64,000 bases of DNA, taken from the NCBI GenBank assembly GCA_029962745.1, contig CM057158.1, positions 685,464-749,463 of the forward strand, in the 5' to 3' direction. A program made the position numbers and the translations under genes. The notes under the pieces are model-generated. The model did not search any database and was not told where the DNA came from. It saw nothing but the letters and a program-made list of their open reading frames with translations. Of the stretch, positions 13,095-24,934 are shown one piece after another. Positions within the stretch are counted from its first letter, which is position 1. Each line of letters opens with the position of its first letter. This DNA is from Echinometra lucunter (lineage: Eukaryota > Echinodermata > Echinoidea > Camarodonta > Echinometridae).

Positions 13095-13226
13095 CCCCAC
13101 TCATGACCCTCCCGTGGAGTGTGGCAGATTAATGTCTTACCAAAAGAAGTTAGTGTCGAGCTGGGATTCGTACTCTCAACCCTCCGATTGAGAGTCAAGT
13201 GAATGAACCACTATACCACGGCCCGA
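13095..13226 (-). mobile_element. 5' part of a tRNA-derived SINE
   Basis: On the minus strand the head starts gggccgtggtatagtggttc, with an A-box-like tggtatagtgg. It continues through ttgagagtacgaatcccagc, a decayed B box, then the conserved body piece aagacattaatctgccacac. It matches the heads of the two fuller copies at 52514-52876 and 57836-58127. The body and tail are missing. Confidence 0.65.
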
Positions 13227-13445
13227 TCAAAGTCGGCGAAGACAGAGCTGACCGCGGACGTTACCGTGAGACCAACTTCTCCTGTAAAAATATTTTGTTC
13301 AACCCTTAAACAGGGAATGAGGAATTTTAACACACAAAACCGAGAAAAGATATATTGTTTGTGGCACCACAACGGATTTTATTACACAACACACTGAAAG
13401 AAATTTAACCAATAAACTTTTAAATTGAGATTTTTTTATGAGATG

Positions 13446-13692
13446 CCATGATTATATGGCAGTAGAAGGCTTCTCGGTACACCATGTATTCTTTCTTGGG
13501 AATGAGTGTGGTCCTGAAAAAGGCCTTACTCATTCTCGACGTTTCGGTAAGCATTTTCTTCTCCTGAGGATGGTAAGAACATGCTTATCGAAACGTTGAG
13601 AATGAGTAGGTCCTTTTTCAGGACCACAATTTTCTAAGGAACAATACATGGTGTAACGTGAAGCATGCGGCCATACCTTCTACCACCATGGA
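13446..13692. mobile_element. foldback (long inverted repeat) element, copy 1
   Basis: Arms of about 100 bp are inverted around a small centre. The left arm contains tacaccatgtattctttctt and gagtgtggtcctgaaaaagg; the right arm carries their reverse complements, cctttttcaggaccac and aatacatggtgta. A left-arm-only copy sits in a CEP192 intron at 43907-44040. It has no coding potential. Confidence 0.75.
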
Positions 13693-14550
13693 AACCTTGA
13701 AAGGATATGCCGTGATTGCTATTATAATAATGATTATTATAAGGACATTCTTGACGCCTCTTTTCAGACGCAGCCCAATGGCTTCTGTTTTACTAATATC
13801 AATTTTACACCCGACTTGTACAGAGTCACAAGGAGCTGATTAATGAACTATCTGACCCATATTAAAGAACTTACCGAATAATCGGCAAATAGCAAAATCT
13901 TTGCCTCTTGAGCGAATACCCAAAATTTAATCATTTTGTCCTATACATAGGGGCATCATTTCAATAAAAACAAAAACAAAATGATAAAGGGAGATTGGGC
14001 ACCCTTGAAATATACCTCCGTGCATAGAAGTACGCTCTATTAAAAATGCTTTATTTCACAAGTTTGACTGTTGACAGTATATAAAGTTTAAATTGAACAA
14101 ATTTTGGCCAAAATTAAACTGCTTCAAAGTTTGAGAAATAAAAACTGTGATAGAGACACCACTGAAAGATTTCTCAATATCAAGGATAATTGTGAAACCT
14201 GGGGAAAAAGGAAAAGAGGAAAAAAAGGAGAAAATGGATAAGAAAAACGATGATGACAAGGTAAAGAGAAGAAAAGTCTCGGAGAGAGAAAGAGAGGTTC
14301 CGAGGTTGTGCTTGCGCGGGTACGGTGCAGACGTTGAGTCGGGGGAATGATCATGTCGGGTCAGGAAGGACTGTCCCGGCTGTACTTTGTCGGGTATTCT
14401 TGCTTGATCCTTCATCATCCTTGGCAAGTTTTGATATTACGCAATTGGCGCGCTCTCTGTATACCGACGAAAGTGTACCGTGATGATGGGGTCGTCCAGT
14501 AATCGGGTTACCCAGCCCCCCATCGAGTCCGGACTGGAATTTACAGTGTT

Positions 14551-16027
14551 TATAGAAAATATAGCATTATTTTGTCGGTCACTCGCTTCGCCCTGGTAGA
14601 AACAGCGAGTGAGGTGCCCAAAATATTTGGCAAATAGGTGATCGAATATTACTTAGATATCTTATAGGAGTGTATTTTGATGACGAAATAAGAATTCTAC
14701 CATTAAGAAGAATGTATAATTTGCCTCGCTCGCTGCACTCGCTCGTATAGATGGTGGATGTTTTCGCTTTTTTGGCAAATAGACAATCGAATACATAATT
14801 TGGATATCTTATATGTTTTTTTTAATGACAAAATAACACTCATTCTATGGAAAAGGGTGTATAGATTTTCTCGCTCGCTGCGATCGCTCGTATATTGTTT
14901 ACATACGGGATCGTTTAGGAAAAGCAAATGAATTCGGAAAGCGAGGTTACCGAATATATGATTTAAATATCTTACTGGCCTAAGTGTATTTTGACGAAAT
15001 AGCATGTATATTTTTCCTCGCTCACTGCGCTCGCTCGTATAATATTCAAATACGAGATCGGGCAAGCGAGGTGACCAGATATATAATTTAGGTACCTTTC
15101 GGCCCATCGTGTATTTTGATGAAGAATGAATATTCACCTCAACCATGAAAAAGGAGTATATATTTTGTCCTCGTTCGCTTCGCTCGCTCGTATAATATTT
15201 CAGTACAGGATAGTTTTTGCAAGCAAATGAATTCGGCAAGCAAGGTGACCGAATATGTGATTTAGATATCTAATACTGGCCAAAGTGTATTTCGACGAAA
15301 TAACATGAAAACAGGTGCATATTTTTCCTCGCTCGCTGCGCTTGCTCGTATAATATTCCAAAACGAGATCGTGCAAGCGAGGTGACCAGATATATAATTT
15401 GGATACCTTTCGGCCCATCATGTAATTTGATGAAGAATAATCACCTCAACCATGAAAAGGAGTATATATATTTTTCCTCCATCGCTCGTATCATATTTAG
15501 ATACAGGATGGTTTTGAAAGCGAATGAATTCGGCAAGCGAGGGGACAAAAATGATCTAGATACCTTTCGGCCTATCTTGTGCTTTGATGAAGAATAATCA
15601 CCTCAACCATGAAAAGGAGTATATATTTTGTCCTCGTTCGCTTCGCTCGCTCGTATAATATTCAAATACAAGATTGGGCAAGCGAGGTGATCAGATATAT
15701 AATTTAGATACCTTTCGGCCCATCACGTATTTGGATGAAGAATAATCACCTCAACCATGAAAAGGAGTATATATATTTTTCCTAGCTCGCTTCGCTCGCT
15801 CGTATCATATTTAGACACAGGATGGTTTTGAAAGCGAATGAATTCGGCAAACGAGGGGACAAAAATAATCTAGATACCTAATAGGCCCATCGCATATTGG
15901 GATGAAAAATTATCACTTTCACCATGATAAAGGGTATATATATTTTTCCTCGCTTGCAAGCGAGGTGACCGAATAGGCTATGATTTAGATATCTTATTGT
16001 TCAAAATGTATTTTGATGACAAAATAC
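14551..16027. repeat. about 150-bp tandem satellite array
   Basis: The landmark ctcgctcgtat recurs near 14737, 14881, 15028, 15182, 15340, 15484, 15643 and 15793, a spacing of 144-159 bp. Each monomer also holds gcaagcgaggtgacc, an AT-rich block ending gatatct or gatacct, and a ttttgatgaagaat or ttttgatgacgaaa block. Two monomer subtypes appear to alternate, giving a dimer of about 310 bp. Detached decayed monomers occur near 17795-17985 and 18935-19110. The 178-residue minus-strand frame across the array is a by-product of the repeat. Confidence 0.85.
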
Positions 16028-16140
16028 AGTCAGTCCGCAAGTCCGTATGCTAATGAGCAAATACGTCAGACTTATCCAAGTCGTCTCTCGTGAACAGTGG
16101 CGTAATGAGCCAAAATATAGTACAGTACAATTCACACATA

Positions 16141-16700
16141 CCCTACCCGTATTTCTGGAAATTTTCACCTAACAAACCCAAAGTTATTAATTACTCATAA
16201 ATCAATTAGACACCATGGCCCTGACTTATGGAACAATTTACCCGCAACTACAAAAATGTGTTCCTCACTTTATTCCTTTAAAGCCACTATGAAGCGCAAC
16301 CTAATATCATTGTATTCAAATCCGCCACATTGACTATACTTGTACTTATTTTTATGATGAATTTTGACCCCTCCTCCTCTAATGCACTTGCACTACACTT
16401 GCACTTGCACTACACTTGCACTTGCACTGCACCCTCATGACCTCTTGTTAAAAAATGTGTAAGTTTTACATGTCGCTTTTTTTACCTTGAGGCCGTCGTC
16501 AACATCAAGCAGATCGCTCATGACGACGGTCTCCTGCGTTCTGAAATTCAGTTAAATAATATATTTCATATACTTTTTTATAGTCAGAAAGAGATTGTAA
16601 ATGATACGTGTATCTAAAATGTATATATATGAAAATCTATGTAATAATTGATTATGTTGTACTGTGTTGAACATGTGGAACGCAGAAATAAATTTCAAGC
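16141..16700 (+). pseudogene. 3' end of a non-LTR retrotransposon
   Basis: The plus strand reads KSIRHHGPDLWNNLPATTK and, a few residues on, FKATMKRNLISLYSN before a TGA at 16331. GP-x-LWN-x-LP followed by a FK-x(3)-K-x-L helix is the standard C-terminus of jockey/CR1-type reverse-transcriptase ORFs. Downstream is a 3'UTR with short tgcacttgcactacac repeats and a terminal aataaatttcaagcaagcaa. The upstream catalytic part is absent, so it is a dead 5'-truncated copy. Confidence 0.7.
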
Positions 16701-16718
16701 AAGCAAACAAATATTTTT

Positions 16719-16737
16719 TTGGGGGGGGGGGGGGGGG
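16719..16737. repeat. poly-G tract
   Basis: A homopolymer G run lies directly after the LINE 3' end and before a gaggagcgaagcgacc segment. It is one of many G or C homopolymers in this repeat-rich zone (12491, 13041, 18097, 19301, 23514, 24181). Confidence 0.85.
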
Positions 16738-17090
16738 CTCAGTCTTTACGAGGAGCGAAGCGACCAGTCCGGAGGGAGTGTAGCGACCTCATTTCCAACA
16801 AAAGAAGTAAATATCATGAAAAATAAACATTAGAAGTAGAATACATGCAATATGAAACATCAATAAGCGTGTCATGATCCTACCGACCGGAAAAAGGAAT
16901 TTTTTCATGAACTTGGAAACATTATTATGAAAACATGCAGCCCAAATAATCTTCGCAAGTTTCAAACAAATGCCAGCGTTACACAAAATACTCTATAACT
17001 TATGATATTAATACAGACAAAGACACTATGAAATAAAAGGGACGAGCATGGAGAGGGTGTGATGCGGTGGGGTACCAGGGTTTCATCCCA

Positions 17091-17409
17091 CAGTGGCGTA
17101 GCTTGGATTTCATTTTAGGGGGGAGCGGTAGTGAGCACGCGAAGCGTGTGAATCACTTATCCCTAGGGGGGAGGGCGCAGGGAGGGGGGAGTTTTCCCCC
17201 TCCCGCGCGAAGCGCGGAAGCTCCGACGTTTCTTTGAATTGTTCCTTGTCTGCTCCCGCTCTTCTTACGTTCTCTTACCTTTTTCTTTTCTCGCTCCTGC
17301 TTTTTTTCCTTCTATTTTTTTTTCTTTTTTCTTTCTTTTTTGTTGGCGTTTTGGAGGGGGAGACCGCCCCCATCGCCCCCCTCCCCCTTGGCTACGCGGG
17401 TGCACTCCC
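17091..17409. mobile_element. inverted-repeat element, GTGGCGTAGC ends
   Basis: It starts cagtggcgtagcttggattt and ends ccttggctacgcgggtgcac, so the ends are inverted (gcgtagc). G-rich and C-rich blocks sit inside each end, and there are internal palindromic gcgaagcg motifs. The low-complexity frames it contains are not genes. Confidence 0.6.
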
Positions 17410-17794
17410 ATGGTAAAGGAGCATTTTGCAATATTGATGGTTTGCAACTCTGTAAAAGAACACTATTTGGGACTACAAACTTAAAGTCCGTGTCTAGTTT
17501 TGGTAAATCTAAGAATATTCATCATCAAAGTTTGAATCCATTGTCAGACAAACAGATAAAATCAAGTGTTATATCATAAAACACGCGAGTATTGATATTA
17601 TGCGTGTTTTCTGCCTTGCTATTCATGCTATTTGGGAAATTGTGAATGCATTACTTAATTTCAGTAGAAAGGGAGTCTAGGGAGAAATAATGAAATTCAC
17701 GTGGTATCACTAATATAAAATTGAAAATAAACCATGGTTGAAATTTATTGGTACGCCAGTACGCCAGTGCTCGTGAATAGCATTACAAAGAGTG

Positions 17795-17985
17795 TTTTTT
17801 TTTTCTCGCTCGCTCGTATTTAGACACAGAATGTTTGGGGAAAGCGAATGAATTCTGCAGGCGAAGTGACCAAATTAATGATTTAAATATCGTACAGGCC
17901 CATCTCGTATTTTGATGAAGAATCATCACTTCTAAAATGAAAAGGAGCATCATTTCCTTGCTCGCCTCGCTCGCTCATATAAAAA
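17795..17985. repeat. detached copy of the 150-bp satellite
   Basis: It repeats the satellite landmarks in order: ctcgctcgctcgtat, agcgaatgaattctgcaggc, aatgatttaaatatc, ttttgatgaagaatcatcac and ttgctcgcctcgctcgctca. It lies about 1.8 kb beyond the main array. Confidence 0.75.
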
Positions 17986-18934
17986 TCACCAAATCTGGTT
18001 GAAATTGAATGAAAACGTGTAGGAAAAAAGGAAGGAAAATGTGATAGAGGCACACAATTGAAAGTGCCCCACTGAAAAAGGTCTAGTTACGCCCCTGGGG
18101 GGGGGGGGGGGGGGAGAGGATGGGGGTATATATACCCCCAATTTTCGAGAGATGGGACGGTGTGTACAAATTCCCCCACTTTTAAAATAGAAGAAATAAT
18201 ATTGATAAGAAAAAGAAGAATGAAAATGAAGGAAAAACCTGGTAGCGTTCACTAGCTCGGTATCTTAACCAATGACGGAATAGGTTTGCATCTTGTCTCT
18301 CTATCCCATGTTTATGCTTTTTTAAAAATCCTTTTATTTCAATAGTTTTATAATAAAAGGGGTAACACACAATCCCAGGATACATGTTTTTCAACATAGT
18401 ACATGGCATACAATCACATGAAAAAAAACCCAATATTTAAATAATTATACTCATAAAAAGTTCGTTATGTAACTGCAATACTGCACCTGTGACCATTAGC
18501 CTATTCCTGTACTCTCTGTGAAAACGGATCAGATGCCGATAAATAAATCACGAGAAGGGAGTAGGCCCACCAATACAGAGGCGACGTCAGGTATTTTGAC
18601 GGGGGGCAAGATTACCCAGGTATTTTAGTCTATTTACGTTTTAAATGAAAAACTAGGGGTTTTATATAGCTGCATGACCCGGCCCTCTCTTTTCCGATAC
18701 TCTTTTTTCTTCCTCCTCCTCCTCCTCGTTTTCTTCTTTTTCTCCTTTTTTTATGACTTGAAAAATCATTGCCCCCTGTAGCGCCGCCCCTTTACCAATA
18801 CACTTACGATACCAAGTAAAAAGGAGCTCTGAACAGGCGCAGCTGAATATATTTTGCATAGTAAATGCGCTATACCAAATGTATGCTTATTATTATTACA
18901 CCTGAACCTGTTCTCAGTATTTTAAAAAAAAAAA

Positions 18935-19110
18935 TCAATTTTTGCTCGCTCTTAAAATCTAATTTAGAAACAAGATCTTATTCCAGCAGCAGATGCCCGA
19001 ATATCATAATATTTTTGCAGCGAGTTGTCCGACTATCCTCGAATTCAGCAGGGAGGTGTCATCTACGGTAGTATGATTATTTTGTGTAAGTTTTTGATGA
19101 CAAAATAAAA
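18935..19110. repeat. highly decayed satellite monomer
   Basis: Only scattered landmarks remain (tttttgctcgct, aaacaagatct, gcagggaggtgtc, tttttgatgacaaaataaaa). I infer relatedness to the array at 14551-16027 from their order. Confidence 0.4.
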
Positions 19111-19300
19111 CTTCTTTTATAGCAAAAAGTGGTTATTTGGGGGGAGGGGCTCGAAACACAAATAGAGTGTGTGTGGGGGGATGTGGGGCGGGTGAGGGGG
19201 TGCTACTCGACTGTGAGCAAGAAATTTCTGCAAAATATTTCGATCATCCCCCTCCTCGTACAGTGGTGGCGAGGGTATTTCGCCTTCGGTGTTTCCACCC

Positions 19301-19345
19301 CCGCCCCCCCCCCCCCCCCCCCCCCCGCACACACACACACACACT
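19301..19345. repeat. poly-C followed by (CA)n
   Basis: A homopolymer C run of about 25 passes directly into ACACACAC and CTCTCT. The proline- and glycine-rich frames here on both strands are low-complexity artefacts. Confidence 0.9.
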
Positions 19346-19459
19346 CTCTCTCGTTACATGAAATCTCCGCCACTGCTTTACTGCTTTCAAAAGAAACAAC
19401 CAAACAAAACAAATTAAAGTGCAACTTTTTTTGCAGTTGAGAACGAAATCTTGAAGGAC

Positions 19460-19660
19460 GAGGGAGGACGAGTTAATGCGGGACGAGATTTTGTATGGTC
19501 TCGATTTCCCAACCGCCGTACGCGCGTACGTCGTATAGTCACTGATCTCCACTAGTGGAGAGATCAGTGCGTATAGTCGAGTCATCAGCGAGCTGATTGG
19601 CGAGTATCGTACCGTTCGCGTTACGCGTTGTACGCCGTTCAATTCGCCGTGTATACGATA
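19460..19660. promoter_or_regulatory. CpG-rich patch, possible promoter or repeat
   Basis: This 200-bp stretch is much richer in CG dinucleotides (ccgccgtacgcgcgtacgtc, gttcgcgttacgcgttgtac) than its surroundings. It holds a near-palindrome at about 19540-19569 (actgatctccac / gtggagagatcagt). A distal CEP192 promoter is possible, but nothing ties it to a transcript. Confidence 0.2.
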
Positions 19661-20095
19661 ATCACCAATGCATATTGCATTGCATTGCCAGCAATAAATT
19701 TTGACTCTGGAATCTGATCTGACCAACCAACGTTAATAGATGACATTGGATTCTTAAAGTAAGCCCTCTTTTTGATTGACGAAAGAAGGAGAAACACAGT
19801 CAGAAGGTCAGCAGAAGTCTCCTCCATGCATTTGCAAGCAGGATTTCCCTTGTGAGTTTTGAATTTGATTCATCTTGATCTTGTTAAAAAGAAAGAATGA
19901 AAATAATCATAGTGATCATGATGATTAACGTTAATGATGCTGACTCCTTAAGGCTTAAGTAGACCTACTTAATGTTCAGTTATTAGCCTAGATCTGAATT
20001 GTTGAAAATTATGACAGCTGGGGGTGTAACATAAAAAATACCTTCAATCTTACAATTGATCATGTTGATTATCAGTCGTAAGTCTGTGGCAAACC

Positions 20096-20982
20096 TAGAC
20101 CGAAGTGTTCTGTCTCTAACAGTCGTCGTTAGCCTCATATTTTGGTAGAGTCGGCACTCCGACTAGACAGAAGCGCCCCAGTGCGTTGTGCATGCAATCT
20201 CATTGTGCTGGGCAGCACAATCAAAAACTACCTCAAATTAACGATTTTCCCCCTTTATTCATGAATACAAAAATATAATTACACACTAGGCCTACAGAGT
20301 AGACATATACAATGTAGCTTACCGATTTTATGTTTGATTCCTTTTAACTCTCCATTTTCAGGTAAATCCAGGGTCCTAACGTTAGGTCCTCTCGGTTGAA
20401 AATCTTGCAGCAGCCAACCTCTATCTCTGTTCGTTCGGCTCCGCGCTTTTCGCAGGGAGATCAGCGAATTTGCGACTCGCATGTCAACCGTATTAACGAG
20501 CGACCAATACGAAACAACAACAAAAACATCGTTCGTACGTATATGGCCAAACGTACGTGGTCGATCGTTTGAATACGGCCGGTTGAAATGCAAGGCTAGG
20601 AGTAGCGAATTCGCTGATCTCCCTGCGAAAAGCGCAGAGGCGAACGAACAGAGATAGAGGTTGGCTGCTGCAAGATTTTCAACCGAGAGGACCTAACGTT
20701 AGGACCCTGGATTTACATGAAAATGGAGAGTTAAAAGGAATCAAACATAAAATCGGTAAGCTACATTGTATATGTCTACTCTGTAGTGTGTAATTATATT
20801 TTTGTATTCATGAATAAAGGGGGAAAATCGTTAATTTGAGGTAGTTTTTCATTGTGCTGCCCAGCACAATGAGATTGCATGCACAACGCACTAGGGCGCT
20901 TCTGTCTCTATAAAGGAGGAGTGCCGACCCTACCAAAATACGAGGCTAACGACGACTGTTAGAGACAGAACACTTCGGTCTA
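20096..20982. mobile_element. long-armed foldback element with 9-bp target duplication
   Basis: The element begins and ends with the same inverted terminus (tagaccgaagtgttctgtct). Arms of roughly 380 bp match nearly base for base across a short spacer at about 20480-20600. Both flanks carry the direct 9-mer TGGCAAACC (20087-20095 and 20983-20991), a clean target-site duplication. A 9-bp duplication plus very long terminal inverted repeats is typical of Mutator-like elements, so I infer a non-autonomous MULE. The 104-residue frame inside one arm is mirrored in the other and shows no known domain. Confidence 0.85.
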
Positions 20983-21366
20983 TGGCAAACCCACACAGGG
21001 CTACATTGGTATCCTGAGCTGGGCAAATTTATGTGACATGCTGCCCTCTGTAGTCGAATTTTGAAATCACTAAAATAATCAACAAATTCATTTAAAATAT
21101 TTGCTTTTTACACCTAGGATAATAAAGTATCCTATTTCCATTCCATTCCTCCAACTGGATGTAAATTATCTTGATCAAATGAATTTTGAAAAATATTTTT
21201 CTGATCACTGGTGACACAGATCTTGCTCCTGTCCCAATAAATTGGTACAGAGAACACTCCTTTCCTATTGTCAGCAATTTGCATGTTACAGCACATCTGT
21301 TGTGCGAGGTTATATAACCGAGCACTAGTGTGAGTGTGGCAAACCATATGTATACCCAGTTGTTAG

Positions 21367-21581
21367 GTGTCCGGACAGGTTGTGTATCCGGACAGTCGAT
21401 TTTAAACAGCCAACTGAAAAAGTTCACAAGCAAATCTCTTAAATGTTTTAGCACAAAATGTTAGACAATATTATAGAGAACAAATATTGATGATGATTAG
21501 CACAAATCAATGCATAGTTTTTTTTTAATCCAAAGACAAAAAGAAGGCTTCATTTTTGTTACGTGTCTGGACACCCAACCC
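21367..21581. mobile_element. MITE-like element, TGTCCGGACAGG family, copy 2
   Basis: The left end is ggtgtccggacaggttgtgt and the right end is gttacgtgtctggacaccca. The interior matches the copy at 6629-6850 (gttagacaatattatagaga; aatccaaagacaaaa; gaaggcttcattttt). Two copies in the same orientation, with shared interior, make this a real dispersed family. Confidence 0.8.
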
Positions 21582-21766
21582 CCCATCCTACTAAAGAGAT
21601 ACAATCAATCTTACAATCAATTGTATCTCTTTAGTACATGGTTTGCCATAGACTTACGATTGATATCAATCGTAAGATTGATTGTATTTTTTATGTTACA
21701 CCCCCCAACAGTGGTACAGTACTTTAGCCTAACTCCTATTTGTATTGCATAATGATTTTTACAAAC

Positions 21767-21842
21767 AGTTCATGTTGGGACTTAACATGTTACATGATGT
21801 AGACTAACATTTAGTAATGTAAGTCCTAACATGAACTGATTT
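21767..21842. repeat. small hairpin repeat
   Basis: acagttcatgttgggactta at the left is matched in inverse by taagtcctaacatgaactg at the right around about 35 nt. It could be a very short MITE or a structured site. Confidence 0.6.
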
Positions 21843-23489
21843 TTATAGCGCACCTGTAGCACTTTTCGTTCACGCACCAATACTTTGACCTCCTAGGTAT
21901 CATGCTAGGTCAATGTCTTCAGCATGCATTTTGAGCTTGTGTTTTATTCGCACGCACACACATGAACAACGTTGTGCAGACCCTATACATGACGTCACTC
22001 ATACTTAAGGCCAAACGTACCTCGGACTGTGGTGAACATTCACCGTTGCAGCAGTCAAAAACAGACAGCAAAATTGCCTTAAGCAAGATTTATTTTTTCA
22101 GATTTGCTAGATATCTGATTCAGGGATCACTCTTCAACTCTTGATATTCCACAAATTTGGGGATTCAGAGTTGAAAACAGAATTTAAACAATTATTTTCC
22201 TCTCATGTGTGATTTTCTACCAAGCCTCAACACCTGGGAATACACACAAAAGCTATTGAGGCTTTTCTACTGCGATGACTATGGAGTACAAGCTATCTCA
22301 GATACATGTAAGCTTGTACATGTATAAGTGACATGACATGTACATTGTCTCCACTGCACTGAACTAGAAAAAGGTCTTTCTATTGTTAGATGTCCTTGTT
22401 CAAGTTCTCAGTGGTTGTTTCTACATTTGTAGCTTGGCCGAGTCGGCTTGTTATCACACAACGTGTTGAAACCCTCGGCCTCTATATATTACTTTGTCTT
22501 CACAAATCACTTGAAAACTAGTTTTGGGGAAATATCAATCCAAGTAAAATACATGTAGATCCTATGTCTACTTGATTTTGTGAGATATAAAAATTTTTTT
22601 TTTCCCATTTTGTTTATGATTGCCACAAGTTTAGAATTGAATGGATGGCTAATAGTCCCACCTATTTGAGCTTTTCGAGTAGGGGAAAGTTATGCACATT
22701 ACCACAAGGGCCTACAGACAGTAGTGAACGTGTGTGCTAGAATTTTATTACCTCCGATTCTCTTCCTCTTAATAATTTTTTACTGACATGAATGCAAAGA
22801 CATCTTTGAATTACCATCTTCAAAAAGTCAATGCAGTAAAAATCTCGGCATTTACTTTCCCTTCTATGTATTTTCTTGGGCAAGTTTTCTTGTGATTTTC
22901 CTTTCCCTGCATTTTTTTTCTCCCACATAAGTTGTCAAAATTGGGGGTACGGCCTATGCGGCGCTGCGGCGTTTACGCTGGAGAATACAGTAGGTTTACC
23001 AAAAGAGTCGGTGAACGATTACATCTAATTGTCTTTTATTTTGTATGATGTTATCATAAGTTAGAAATTGGAATAAAATTCACATCAGTCAATTTCAAAA
23101 GCAAGGTTTACATTCCATGTGTGTAGCTTAAGATCTAGAAGAAGATCTGCTGGAACATAATTTTACACGAGCATTAGTATCAACTTAAAAATGTGTTTTT
23201 TTGACATTTACCTGCCATAGTTTTCTCAACCTTTAGAACATGTAGAATCAAGATAGATAAAAGAAATTAAATCATTGCATTAAATTACTCTTTAACCACT
23301 GAAAACAAAGTGTGTGGTATATGGTCCCCCATCATATTATTGTTCAATATTTTGTACTGTGGTGGCTCATTTTAGATAGGTTGGGGAGGAAGACCTACAT
23401 GTACATGTATGGGTCATGGTTATTAAGTTAGGCCTTTCTACACTCAAGCAACCAAACTTGTGTAGCCAGTGTTCTCAATTCTTTTTCCT
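21843..23489. other. intergenic, nothing recognised
   Basis: No exon, clear inverted-repeat element or satellite monomer is visible. The short open frames (for example 22737-22928) are lysine-rich and show no splice-site or family support. Confidence 0.4.
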
Positions 23490-24235
23490 TTAACCCTAAT
23501 AGAGCTGCATGGTGGGGGGGGGGGGCCATTATGGCCCCCCCCCTCGACGTTTGGCACAACACAAAAAGCTCTTGCCATGACATTTTATGTGTTTTTTTTT
23601 GTTCAAATCTCGTGCATCTTTTGAGACCAAATTTGCGATGACTAAACACACAGTTCCAAAGCTGTGCACGATTTTGTACTTGCATGTCAGACCAAAAATT
23701 GCTTAAAAACATGATTTCATGTATAATTTCAATACAAATTGTATTTTTAGCAAAAATTTATAAATGTATGATTATTTTTGCTTTTACAGATTAAAATCAA
23801 TTAATTTTATGCCTTTATGATTGCAAAAGTGTCGCCAACAAATGACCTTGAAAATCAATAAAAATCAAACAAAAATTAAAAAAACAAAGAAATACACAAG
23901 AAATTTGGAAAAACAAGTATATAAGAAAATTTTGATACCATAATTTTTTGCAGGTACATTTGCTAAGAATACTACAAATAGGACTGAGATACAAAATTAG
24001 CATATTTGGAGCTTTATTTAGTGATTTAGAGCAAAAAGTCTGATTTCATGCATAAATTAGCATAAGTAATGAAATGAAATTATTTCAGAAAAATAAACTA
24101 TACGGTTTCGTAGATTATGTCAGGGACGATGTGCTGCCGATTTTTGTCAAGATTGGGCGGTCAACGGCAGAGATCTTGGCCCCCCCCCCCCGACCAAAAA
24201 CCATAGACCTAAAAAGCTGGCTCTGTTAGGGTTAA
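23490..24235. mobile_element. inverted-repeat element, TTAACCCTAATAGAGC ends
   Basis: The left terminus tttaaccctaatagagctgc and the right terminus gctggctctgttagggttaa are inverse of each other. The G-rich and C-rich blocks just inside each end (ggggggccattatggccccc; ggccccccccccccgaccaa) also mirror each other. About 745 bp, with no coding potential. Confidence 0.7.
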
Positions 24236-24250
24236 GTATGATTATATTGT

Positions 24251-24934
24251 TTAAAGGAGAAGTCTAGGCGATTTCTGTAAGCATGGATCATAAAGAGAAA
24301 AAATTCAGCAGCTAGAAAATATCTTACTTTACACGACATACCCTAGGATTACCAAGTAATCAACATTAACTTGTATAAACAGTAGTTCTAGTACGAGCCC
24401 ATTTTCATCCACAATACAGTTCGCACCCGGGCCCAGTGACGTAGCTGATGCAAGCACTATGCGTGTACGACATTCCGGCTCGAAGTGGTCTTCGCACACT
24501 TTCTTTAGCTTCGAAAATTTCTAAGTTTTGAAGTCGAATTTGTCCGTTCTAATATCATTAATCCATCAGGCACACCTCTCCCTGTCCGTCAGGGGATTTG
24601 GGATTGCAAAAAACTTCTCTTTGGAACAGAATTGGTGTGATTTGTACACCCAAAAGCTAGACATATCGGCATTTTGCATAGAGAATGTGCAGAGAATAAG
24701 TGCGCGTGCGCAGTGCAACTGCATGGCCTACATTGTACGTCACATGACCAATGACCATATTTGGGTTTCGGTGGGAAATTCAATTATTCGGAGTAAAAAA
24801 GCCAGCACTTAATTGGTATTTAAAAATCACAGAAATCACTTTGATAAATGAAAGTAGCATTGTCTGTTAGCGTGAATTTTAAGCTTTATACATTGTAGTG
24901 TAATTTTAATGAAATCGTCTGGACTTCTTCTTTA
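24251..24934. mobile_element. inverted-repeat element, TTAAAGGAGAAGTC ends
   Basis: The left terminus ttaaaggagaagtctaggcg pairs with the right terminus cgtctggacttcttctttaa. It is about 680 bp and non-coding, and sits head to tail 15 bp after the previous element. A frame of 94 residues at 24528-24812 lies inside it and has no splice or family support. Confidence 0.75.

Larger units (their letters stand above)
20021..21706. mobile_element. outer inverted-repeat element hosting nested insertions
   Basis: The left end ggggtgtaacataaaaaata continues to ...atcagtcgtaagtctgtggc. It matches the reverse complement of 21641-21706 (ttgccatagacttacgattg ... tattttttatgttacacccc). The arms are about 70 bp. 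Inside lie the long foldback element at 20096-20982 and the TGTCCGGACAGG element at 21367-21581. A perfect 16-bp inverted repeat (actaaagagatacaat) also lies at 21589-21640. Confidence 0.65.

Noticed and set aside
14703..15239. 178-residue minus-strand open frame
   Set aside because: It lies entirely in the 150-bp satellite and repeats the same peptide (YTSERSERG type) every monomer; a repeat by-product.
19244..19726. 160-residue minus-strand frame
   Set aside because: Includes a poly-Gly run from the poly-C tract and no domain; likely chance in CpG-rich sequence.
20279..20593. 104-residue frame in the foldback element
   Set aside because: Lies in one arm of a perfect inverted repeat and shows no transposase motif.
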